The notes under the pieces were generated by a model, which saw only the letters and a program-made list of their open reading frames with translations, did no database searches and was not told where the DNA came from. A stretch of 39,960 nucleotides of DNA from Gemmatimonadota bacterium (GTDB taxonomy: Bacteria > Gemmatimonadota > Gemmatimonadetes > Gemmatimonadales > Gemmatimonadaceae): assembly GCA_016871855.1 (NCBI GenBank), contig VHBQ01000026.1:1-39960 (forward strand), in the 5' to 3' direction. Of the stretch, positions 32,986 to 39,960 are shown piece by piece. The position numbers and the translations under genes were made by a program. Within the stretch, counting starts at the first letter, position 1, and every line of letters begins with the position of its first letter.

Positions 32986-34752
32986 GTAGGCGATGGCTGC
33001 TCCATCCCGCCGCGGATCGGCCACGCCGATGATCTTGCCCCGCATCACGGCGATCGCGTGCACCCCGCCGAACATGATGTCGCCCACGCGCGAGAGCGGC
33101 TGGTATCCGCTGGCCTTGAGTGCGGCGTATACCGCGGGCGAGAACCCTGCCTCGACTTCGACCGTGCGTCCCTGCACCGGCTGGAGGCGCGGCGACGCGA
33201 TCGCCGTCCAGGGATCCTCGTTGAGCGCGAGATGCCGGAAGGTGACCTGCGTGGTCGCGGTCGGGATGTACTGCGAGCCGGCGGCGCCGACGACGAATCG
33301 CACCTCGTCGCCCTGCAGCACGATCGTCGGCGAGATGGTCGAACTCGCGTAGCGGTTCGGGCCGCGCGTCTGCGCGTCGAAGTTGCCGGCGCCGGAGTTC
33401 AGGAAGTAACCGTTGACGAACACGCCGGAGCCAAAGAGCACGCCCACCGTGAAGGTCAACGAGACCGCGTTGCGGTCGGCGTCCACCACGCTGAAGTGGG
33501 TGGTGTTGGACGCGGCCTCGTCGTCGCCGCCGTCGCGAGCGCCGCGCGGCGCCGTGGCGCGCTCGGGGCCGAGCGTGCTGGCGCCCCAGCCGTCGAGCGC
33601 CGCGCACTGGCCTCGGGGAGCCGCCGCATCGTCCGCCCAGGGGTCGCCAGCCGTCACGTCCGCGCCACCCTCGAGCGCGGCGGTGGCCGCGGCACGGCTG
33701 GCGGCAAAGGCGGGGCTGGTCAGCCCGCGAGTTGGAACGCCAAACACGGCGGGATCGCCGCGATACCGCCCGACATCTGCACCGGCCACGCGCATCGCGC
33801 CGAGCAGGCGCACCGCGGCCGCCCCCTCAGTGGTGGGCGAACCCAGGGCCTTGGCGTTCGTCGCCGAGAGCAGGTTGAGCGCCGTGATGGTCGTGGCTCC
33901 GCCCAGCGGCGGCGCAGCGCCAAGCAGGGTGAAATCGAGCCACGGCGAGCAGACCGGACGCTTGGCCGTCACCGGATACGCCTTGAAGTCCGCCTCCGTC
34001 ACCGGGCTTCCCAGCGAGCGCATCTTGGCCACGGCGCGCGTGGCGAGCGCCCCCTCGTAGAAGGCGGCGCGCCCGCCCTGCACGATGTGCTCCAGCGTCT
34101 GCGCCAACTGCTCCTGCACCAGGCGGTCGCCCGGACGCAGCGCCTGACCGCCCGGGAGAAAGAGCGCCGCCGCCGCACTGTCGGCGGCGAGTTTCGCGCG
34201 GGCAGACTCCGAGGTGCGCGCGAGCAGCGGTGAGACAATGAACCCGCCGCGCGCCAGCGCAATGGCAGGGGCCATCACCTGCGCGAGCGGCAGCTTGCCC
34301 CATCGACCGTGCGCTTCGAGCAAGCCAGCCACGGCGCCGGGAACGCCCGCCGCGCGCCCGTTGATGGGACGGCGTGCCCAGGCCGTGTCCACGCGCGCCC
34401 AATCCGGGTCGGCGCCGCTGCGCGCATAGAAGTCGAGCGCGTCGGCTCGGCGCTGCGCGCGATGCCACACGACCATGCCGCCGCCGCCGCCCAATCCCGT
34501 CTGCGAGGGATCCACCACGGAAAGGGCGAATCCCGTCGCCACCGCGGCATCCACCGCGTTGCCGCCTTCTCGCAGGATCCGCGCGCCCGCGGCCGCCGCG
34601 TCGGCGTGCGATGCAGAGACCATCCCGCGCGGCGATTCCGCGCGCTTGGCGAAGAGCGGGACGGCTGGCTCCGACGGCGTCGGAAGGCGCGTGCAGGCGG
34701 CGAAGACGATGACACCGAGGAGGGGCACGCGCAGCAGCGAGGAGGCAGTCAT
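32983..34752 (-). CDS. ggt: gamma-glutamyltransferase (lipoprotein)
   Basis: A 589-residue Ntn-hydrolase that transfers or hydrolyses the gamma-glutamyl group of glutathione and similar peptides. The N-terminus has a lipoprotein signal (LLGVIVFAAC, Cys20). The large-subunit start GMVSASHADAAAAGARILREGGNAVDAAVAT and GLGGGGGMVVW are family hallmarks. The autoprocessing and catalytic threonine is Thr417 in NTTHFSVVD, and SSTISPTIV matches the downstream oxyanion/PGG region. The segment at about 300-412 before Thr417 is Ala/Gly-rich and poorly conserved, as expected for the end of the large subunit. It is a single gene, 182 bases past the STAS cistron-end hairpin region, and could act with periplasmic peptide use. 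Confidence 0.93.
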   Translation of the reverse strand: MTASSLLRVPLLGVIVFAACTRLPTPSEPAVPLFAKRAESPRGMVSASHADAAAAGARILREGGNAVDAAVATGFALSVVDPSQTGLGGGGGMVVWHRAQRRADALDFYARSGADPDWARVDTAWARRPINGRAAGVPGAVAGLLEAHGRWGKLPLAQVMAPAIALARGGFIVSPLLARTSESARAKLAADSAAAALFLPGGQALRPGDRLVQEQLAQTLEHIVQGGRAAFYEGALATRAVAKMRSLGSPVTEADFKAYPVTAKRPVCSPWLDFTLLGAAPPLGGATTITALNLLSATNAKALGSPTTEGAAAVRLLGAMRVAGADVGRYRGDPAVFGVPTRGLTSPAFAASRAAATAALEGGADVTAGDPWADDAAAPRGQCAALDGWGASTLGPERATAPRGARDGGDDEAASNTTHFSVVDADRNAVSLTFTVGVLFGSGVFVNGYFLNSGAGNFDAQTRGPNRYASSTISPTIVLQGDEVRFVVGAAGSQYIPTATTQVTFRHLALNEDPWTAIASPRLQPVQGRTVEVEAGFSPAVYAALKASGYQPLSRVGDIMFGGVHAIAVMRGKIIGVADPRRDGAAIAY

Positions 34753-34770
34753 TTGGCTGACGGGCAGGGG

Positions 34771-34810
34771 GAAAACCGAACCGGATCCGGCCGCCTTGGC
34801 CGAATCCGGT
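34771..34810 (-). terminator. terminator-like hairpin downstream of the STAS gene
   Basis: 34780-34792 pairs with 34798-34810 with one mismatch (loop of 5). On the minus strand the stem is followed by TTCGGTTTT, a partial T-tract, fitting termination of the STAS transcript before ggt. Confidence 0.5.
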
Positions 34811-34829
34811 AGAATAACGCGTCTTGGGG

Positions 34830-34870
34830 CTGGCGCGCTGGCGCCGCGCTGGCGCCGCGCGGGCGCCGCG
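34830..34870. repeat. 11-bp tandem repeat (CTGGCGCCGCG)
   Basis: Two CTGGCGCCGCG units and a third with one change (CGGGCGCCGCG), preceded by a shortened copy, lying between the STAS stop and the hairpin. It is a different type from the purine-rich arrays and has no obvious function. Confidence 0.75.
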
Positions 34871-34888
34871 ATCGACCGCTCGCGATCG

Positions 34889-35200
34889 CTACTCCTCGAA
34901 CTCGAAGAGCGACTCGAGTTGCGTCAGGTGCAGCAGATGCCGAACCGTCGGCGGCGTGTGCGTCAGGCAGGTGGTCAGGTACTGCTCGCGCGCCCGTTTC
35001 TGCAGGAGCACCAGGACGCCGAGGCCGCTGGCGTCCACCTCGCGCGTCTCGCGCAGGTCGATCGTGAGCCGCGATGCGCCGTGCGACACCGCCTGCGACA
35101 GCCGCTCGAGGGCGTCGCGCCGGAAGTCGAGCCGGTGCTCCGAGACCAGTCGCTCGGGCGCCTGCAGTACCACACGATCAGCATTGGGGAGCGGGTACAT
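34889..35200 (-). CDS. STAS-domain protein (anti-sigma-factor antagonist type)
   Basis: 103 residues forming one STAS domain: TIDLRETREVDASGLGVLVLLQKRARE followed by TCLTHTPPTVRHLLHLTQLESLFEFEE. The serine in DASGLG is at the position phosphorylated in SpoIIAA-type antagonists, so control by a serine kinase of the SpoIIAB/RsbW type is possible; no such kinase or sigma factor is adjacent. The ATG at 35198-35200 is preceded by AGGAGG at a 5-6-base distance, a strong reason to prefer it over the in-frame ATG 39 bases upstream. It is divergent from acsA across about 490 bases. Confidence 0.85.
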   Translation of the reverse strand: MYPLPNADRVVLQAPERLVSEHRLDFRRDALERLSQAVSHGASRLTIDLRETREVDASGLGVLVLLQKRAREQYLTTCLTHTPPTVRHLLHLTQLESLFEFEE

Positions 35201-35692
35201 CGTGGCCTCCTCGCCGCGCCCGACCAGCGCCATCCGCATGAAGCCTCCGGTGTTGCTGCGTTGCCTTTCTTGGCATCGCTCACCTTCGGCGGCCGGACCA
35301 TCTCGGTACTCTGAGACTCCCTGCTCTGCGGCCCCGCCTCGCGGCGGGTGTGCTCTTATCGGGTGATGCAGCGTTCAGTTGTTGACCTTCACAACTGCGA
35401 GAAGCGTGCCAAGCGCCTGTGACGGGCAAGTCGCTTCACAGCAATAGGTTACGCGATCGTCACATCGTGACGGTGGCCTGAGACCCGGTGCTGCGCCCCG
35501 CGCGACGGCAACTCGCTGGACGGCGTCAACTTCCGTTATAGTCACAACGCACGCGGAGTCGTCACATCACGCGCGCGGCCCGGTGCGTCAGGCGCGCACG
35601 TTGCCGGCGAGCGCCGTGGCGGCTATCGTCTGTCCCGTTCCGTGCGAGAGGCTGCCGCGCTCGCCGCCACCGCCGCTTCCGACCCGTCCGCC
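35201..35692. promoter_or_regulatory. long divergent regulatory region upstream of acsA and the STAS gene
   Basis: 492 bases without a convincing gene. It holds three inverted repeats: CAGTTGT-N8-ACAACTG (35376-35397), CTGTGA-N13-TCACAG (35417-35441) and CGTCAC-ATC-GTGACG (35458-35472). GTCACA also recurs at 35541 and 35560. A TATAGT at 35537-35542 could be a -10 box for acsA, but no good -35 is 17 bases upstream. Regulator binding is inference. Confidence 0.45.
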
Positions 35693-37657
35693 ATGTCCGA
35701 CCTCGACACGCTGCTCACCGAGAACCGCTCGTTCCCGCCGTCCGACCAGTTTCGTCATCACGCACTGGTGAACGACGCCTCGCTACACGCCGAGGCGGAG
35801 CGCGACTACGAGGCGTTCTGGGCGCGCCACGCGCGGGAGCTGGAGTGGATGGTGCCGTTCACCGAGACGCTGACCTGGGCACCACCGCACGCGAAGTGGT
35901 TCCATGGCGGCCGGCTGAACGTCTCGGTGAACTGCATTGACCGGTGGGTGCGCGGGGCGCATCGCAACAAAGCGGCCATCGTCTGGGAGGGGGAGCCCGG
36001 CGACGCGCGCGTGCTGACCTACTGGGACCTGTACCGCGAGGTGCAGAAGTTCGCCAACGTGCTGAAGTCGCTGGGCGTCGAACGCGGCGACCGCGTGGGC
36101 ATCTACCTGCCGCTGATCCCCGAGGCGGCCATTGCGATGCTGGCCTGCGCGCGCATCGGCGCCATTCACAGCGTGGTCTTCGGCGGCTTCTCGCCGGAGT
36201 CGCTGCGCGATCGCATGAATGACGCACAGGCCAAGGTGCTGATCACAGCCGACGGCGGATATCGCCGCGGCCAGGTGTCGGCGCTGAAGCGCAACGCCGA
36301 CAAGGCGCTCGAGGACGCGCCGACGGTGAAGCACGTCATCGTCGTGCAGCGCCGTCCCGGCGGCATGGGCGACGAGTCGTTCGCCCAGTTCCGAGAGGGG
36401 CGCGACCACTGGTGGCATCGCCTGATGCAGACGGCCAAGGCGGACTGTCCGCCGGAAGCGATGGACGCAGAAGACGTGCTCTTCATTCTCTACACCTCCG
36501 GCACCACGGGAAAGCCGAAGGGGATCGTGCACACGACCGGCGGCTACCTCACCGGCGTGGCGGCTACGACGAAGTACGTGTTTGACCTCAAGGAAGACGA
36601 CGTCTTCTGGTGCACCGCCGACGTAGGCTGGGTCACCGGGCATTCCTATCTGGTGTATGGGCCGCTGGCCAACGGCGCCACGTGCGTGATGTATGAGGGA
36701 GCGCCCGATTGGCCGGAGCGCAATCGGTTCTGGGAGATCTGCGAGAAGTACGGCGTCTCCGTTTTCTACACGGCGCCGACGGCGATTCGCGCGTTCATGA
36801 AGTGGGGCGAGCAGCATCCCGCAAAGCACGACCTCTCGCGCCTGCGCCTACTGGGGACCGTCGGCGAGCCGATCAATCCCGAGGCCTGGGTCTGGTACCA
36901 CCGCGTCATCGGTGGGGACCGTTGCCCAATCGTGGACACGTGGTGGCAGACGGAGACGGGCGCCATCGTGATCTCCCCGCTGCCCGGACTGACCCTCACC
37001 AAGCCGGGCAGCGCCACCAAGCCGCTCCCAGGGTATTTCGCCGCCCTGCTCGATTCCGCGGCAAAGGAGATCGCGGTCGGCGGCGGCCTGCTGGCCCTCA
37101 CGCGCCCATGGCCGTCGATGCTTCGCACCATCTGGGGCGACGACCAACGCTACCGGGACACCTACTTCTCGAAGTGGCCGGGGCGTCCGGACCTGTACTT
37201 CCCCGGCGACGGCGCCAAGCGTGACGACGATGGCTTCTATTGGATCATGGGGCGCGTGGACGACGTGCTAAACGTTGCCGGCCACCGGATCGGCACCATG
37301 GAAGTGGAGAGCGCGCTGGTCGAGCACCCGGCGGTCGCCGAGGCCGCGGTGGTCGGCAAGGCCCACGAGCTCAAGGGACAGGTCATCGCGGCGTTCGTCA
37401 CGCTGCGCGACGGCTTCCACCGCAGCCCCGCCCTGCGCGACGAGCTGCGCGAGTTCGTGGCCGAGAAGATCGGCGCCATCGCCCGGCCCGACGACGTGCT
37501 GTTCAGCGCCGACCTGCCCAAGACGCGCTCCGGGAAGATCATGCGCCGCCTCCTCCGCGACATCGCTGAGGGTCGCACACTGGGCGACACGACGACGCTC
37601 GCCGATCCGTCGGTCGTGGCGTCGTTGAAGGAGCAGTACGAAGCTGAGGAAAGCTGA
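35693..37657 (+). CDS. acsA: acetyl-coenzyme A synthetase
   Basis: A 654-residue AMP-forming acetate-CoA ligase that activates acetate through acetyl-AMP. The N-terminal domain has the ACS-type start ([40 protein letters not shown]). The P-loop-like motif is [20 protein letters not shown], followed by [39 protein letters not shown] and [20 protein letters not shown]. The C-terminal [15 protein letters not shown] contains the catalytic lysine (about Lys615) that is controlled by acetylation in Salmonella. The ATG at 35693 is preferred; an upstream GTG would add 17 Ala-rich residues. The stop TGA opens a GATTCAGGATTGGGA-type array. The kinase follows after 110 bases. Confidence 0.96.
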   Translation: MSDLDTLLTENRSFPPSDQFRHHALVNDASLHAEAERDYEAFWARHARELEWMVPFTETLTWAPPHAKWFHGGRLNVSVNCIDRWVRGAHRNKAAIVWEGEPGDARVLTYWDLYREVQKFANVLKSLGVERGDRVGIYLPLIPEAAIAMLACARIGAIHSVVFGGFSPESLRDRMNDAQAKVLITADGGYRRGQVSALKRNADKALEDAPTVKHVIVVQRRPGGMGDESFAQFREGRDHWWHRLMQTAKADCPPEAMDAEDVLFILYTSGTTGKPKGIVHTTGGYLTGVAATTKYVFDLKEDDVFWCTADVGWVTGHSYLVYGPLANGATCVMYEGAPDWPERNRFWEICEKYGVSVFYTAPTAIRAFMKWGEQHPAKHDLSRLRLLGTVGEPINPEAWVWYHRVIGGDRCPIVDTWWQTETGAIVISPLPGLTLTKPGSATKPLPGYFAALLDSAAKEIAVGGGLLALTRPWPSMLRTIWGDDQRYRDTYFSKWPGRPDLYFPGDGAKRDDDGFYWIMGRVDDVLNVAGHRIGTMEVESALVEHPAVAEAAVVGKAHELKGQVIAAFVTLRDGFHRSPALRDELREFVAEKIGAIARPDDVLFSADLPKTRSGKIMRRLLRDIAEGRTLGDTTTLADPSVVASLKEQYEAEES

Positions 37658-37720
37658 TTCAGGATTGGGACTTCGGATTCCGACTCCGGAATTCGATTGA
37701 GAATTCCGACTGACGATTGG
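37656..37720 (+). repeat. GATTCAGGATTGGGA-type array after acsA stop
   Basis: Degenerate units starting at the acsA TGA: GATTCAGGATTGGGACTTCG, GATTCCGACTCCG, GAATTCGATTGAGAATTCCG, ACTGACGATTGG. It resembles the arms between ppa and ggt and contains short internal palindromes (GAATTC, GGAATTC) but no long stem was found. Confidence 0.7.
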
Positions 37721-37767
37721 CGCCGGCTGCTTGGCTGGCGTCGCCCCCCGGCACCGGAGAGGTGCAG

Positions 37768-38742
<975 letters not shown>

Positions 38743-38772
38743 CCCGGGCGCACCCTCGCTCGTAATTCAATC

Positions 38773-39135
38773 GTGCTCGACCACTTCCTCCCCGAATCGC
38801 TCTTTCCCCGCAAGCTGCCCCCGGCCGCCGAGCGGCGCATGCGGCTCGCGCAGGCGCGCGCCGAGGAGGCGCTCGTTCGCACGCACGTCGAGAACGCGCT
38901 GACGTTCGTGGATGCGCTGGCCGAGGAGCTGCCCTTCGACCGCGCCATCGACACCTACATCCGGGAGATGGCCGTGCCGGAGCCGCTGGCGTCGGTCGTC
39001 GTCACGCGCGTGCTGGTGGTGCTGGGCCGCGACCTGCTGCCGACCTCGCGGGCAGAGCAGAAGGAGGACGTCCGGCCGCGCCTGCGCCTGAGCGAGGCGT
39101 CGGGGGGGAAGAAGGGGGAGATTCGGCGGGCGTAG
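38773..39135 (+). CDS. hypothetical protein, helical, 120 residues
   Basis: Not recognised. The GTG at 38773 starts LDHFLPESLFPRKLPPAAERRMRLAQARAEEALVRTHVENALTFVDALAEELPFDRA, mostly charged helices, followed by a hydrophobic helix (ASVVVTRVLVVLGRDLL) and a basic Gly/Lys tail. It lies 30 bases after the kinase gene on the same strand and may share its transcript. Codon composition resembles the neighbours. The TAG stop runs into a CACGGAGAA-type decamer array. Confidence 0.6.
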   Translation: MLDHFLPESLFPRKLPPAAERRMRLAQARAEEALVRTHVENALTFVDALAEELPFDRAIDTYIREMAVPEPLASVVVTRVLVVLGRDLLPTSRAEQKEDVRPRLRLSEASGGKKGEIRRA

Positions 39136-39258
39136 GAAAACGGAGAAACACGGAGACGCACGGAGAAGCACGGAAAAGGGGGCCCGCGATTTCACGGGCC
39201 CCCTTCGTTGCGTCTGTGCTGTTCTGTGCTTTTCTGTGCCACTCTGTGCCACTCTGTG
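39136..39258. repeat. facing decamer arrays with central hairpin
   Basis: Left arm 39138-39175: CGGAGAAACA, CGGAGACGCA, CGGAGAAGCA, CGGAAAAGGG on the plus strand. Right arm 39210-39258: on the minus strand CACAGAGTGG twice, then CACAGAAAAG, CACAGAACAG, CACAGACGCA. Between them 39176-39186 pairs with 39195-39205 (11 bp, 8-base loop), a probable bidirectional terminator for the two converging genes. The VKOR gene stop (TAGCACAGAG) is part of the right arm. Confidence 0.9.
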
Positions 39259-39678
39259 CTACTCCGCCCTCCTCCACTCCCACACCGCCAGCACGAACAT
39301 GATGCAGATGATGATCGCGCTGACGACACACCACTGGCACCACGCGTGGATCACGGCCGCCTCGAGATACGTGAGGTAGCCGCTGAACAGCACGCCCCAT
39401 CCGGTGAGCCCCACGAGCAGCAGCGCGGCGCGCCGGTCCGCAGCGAAGCGTTCCAGCGTGGCCGCGTACGCCGCGGCGAAGGTGCCGACGTAGTACAGCA
39501 CGCCCCAGAACGCCACGGGCTGTCCCAAGAACATCGCCCATGGGCTCGTGTTGACCTTGTCGCAGCCGCCGATCTTGCACGACAGCGAACCGATGAGCCC
39601 AAGCTTGAACATCCACAGGTACACCGCCACGAAGAGCCCAACGAGGGCCAGCACGGCGATGAGCATGCGGCGTGTCAC
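39259..39678 (-). CDS. vitamin K epoxide reductase (VKOR) family membrane protein
   Basis: 139 residues with four membrane helices. Loop cysteines Cys34 and Cys39 (SLSCKIGGCDKVNTSPWAMFLGQP) and the helix-4 redox pair Cys113-x-x-Cys116 (AWCQWCVV) are the complete VKOR set. In bacteria VKOR re-oxidises periplasmic DsbA using quinone, in place of DsbB. It directly follows a DsbA-like gene, with the GTG start overlapping that gene's TGA (GTGA), which fits one disulfide-forming pathway. An internal ATG at 39664-39666 would shorten it by four residues. Confidence 0.93.
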   Translation of the reverse strand: MTRRMLIAVLALVGLFVAVYLWMFKLGLIGSLSCKIGGCDKVNTSPWAMFLGQPVAFWGVLYYVGTFAAAYAATLERFAADRRAALLLVGLTGWGVLFSGYLTYLEAAVIHAWCQWCVVSAIIICIMFVLAVWEWRRAE

Positions 39679-39960
39679 TTGGCGCCCTTCTTGGCGGTGT
39701 CCGCCTTGCCAAGCCGCACGAGCTCCTCGTCCACGAGGCGCTTGATCTCGTCGTACGGGAGGCTCCCCGCGTACTTCTTGCCCCCGATGATGAACGACGG
39801 CGTCTCACCAATCCCCTGCCGCTCCGCCTCGGCGCCGCTCGCCTTGATGTTCGGGTAGTGCCGCTGGCTGTCCAGGCACTCGTCGAATTTCGACGCGTCG
39901 AGCCCCAACTCCGCGGCGTACTGCTTCATCTTCTTGTCCGGGTTCTTGGTCGCCTGCGTG
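39675..39960 (-). CDS. DsbA-like thioredoxin-fold protein, C-terminal part (cut by right edge)
   Basis: The frame is open from the right edge to the TGA at 39675-39677, 94 codons. The visible part holds the end of a DsbA-type domain: KKMKQYAAELGLDASKFDECL in the helical insert, then GIGETPSFIIGGKKYAGSLP with the cis-proline (TP) loop, and the last helix DEIKRLVDEELVRLG. A Lys-rich tail (TAKKGAK) follows. The CxxC active site would lie beyond the window. Together with the overlapping VKOR gene it should form periplasmic disulfide bonds. Confidence 0.88.
   Translation of the reverse strand, partial: TQATKNPDKKMKQYAAELGLDASKFDECLDSQRHYPNIKASGAEAERQGIGETPSFIIGGKKYAGSLPYDEIKRLVDEELVRLGKADTAKKGAK

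Noticed and set aside
35583-35771. Small open frame upstream of acsA
   Set aside because: It overlaps the acsA start in another frame, is Pro/Arg/Thr-rich and has no domain or ribosome-binding site.

Overview
The window is one contiguous stretch of high-GC bacterial chromosome with densely packed, mostly metabolic and envelope genes. A Gemmatimonadota-type organism (FCB group, diderm) is the best guess. The basis is an SprA-class giant outer-membrane protein, an Oar-like TonB receptor with a carboxypeptidase-regulatory domain, a DUF5916 outer-membrane protein, LptF/LptG, type IV pilus motors, a Hanks-type kinase and a haem O synthase. This is inferred from gene content; no rRNA or tRNA gene was seen.

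Layout. 1-3.8 kb: a DUF5916 protein cut by the left edge, an HSL-type hydrolase and a divergent glutamine-synthetase-family gene. 3.9-8.9 kb (minus): pilC, pilT and pilB in a row, preceded by a ComEA-like helix-hairpin-helix protein. 9.0-16.35 kb (minus): sprA, overlapped at its stop codon by an M28 glutaminyl-cyclase-like lipoprotein gene. 16.65-19.36 kb (plus): lptF-lptG. 19.5-24.7 kb: a four-helix-bundle gene, an Oar-like TonB receptor and an amino-acid permease. 24.9-26.0 kb (plus): a two-helix membrane protein overlapping ctaB. 26.1-29.5 kb (minus): a second APC permease, an M24 peptidase and a V4R-like protein. 29.6-32.3 kb (plus): DUF92, flavin reductase, aquaporin and a DUF1707/LiaF-like protein. 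32.3-35.2 kb (minus): pyrophosphatase, gamma-glutamyltransferase and a STAS protein. 35.7-39.1 kb (plus): acetyl-CoA synthetase, a Ser/Thr kinase and a small unknown. 39.26 kb to the right edge (minus): VKOR plus the tail of a DsbA-like thioredoxin.

Two signals stand out. First, gene borders carry short-period tandem arrays of several unit types: heptamer GACGGTG, decamer CGACAGAGAA and its relatives, GATTGAGGA-like and CGAAGGGG-like. Their purine-rich strand points outward from the adjacent gene. They often begin at the stop codon itself, and in five intergenic regions they occur as facing inverted pairs of matching unit type. Strong hairpins sit between the arms or stand at other gene ends. 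One pair is a perfect 27-bp inverted repeat, and one heptamer array lies inside the ComEA-like coding sequence. Second, all three signal-peptidase-I-type exported proteins visible here (DUF5916, SprA, TonB receptor) have Gln right after the predicted cleavage site. The glutaminyl-cyclase-like lipoprotein is translationally overlapped with sprA. That matches the 'Q-rule' known from Bacteroidetes.

Several genes (pilB, sprA, ppa, possibly the M28 gene) have open frames extending through the arrays, so the longest possible start is probably wrong; the starts chosen here are explained in each entry.
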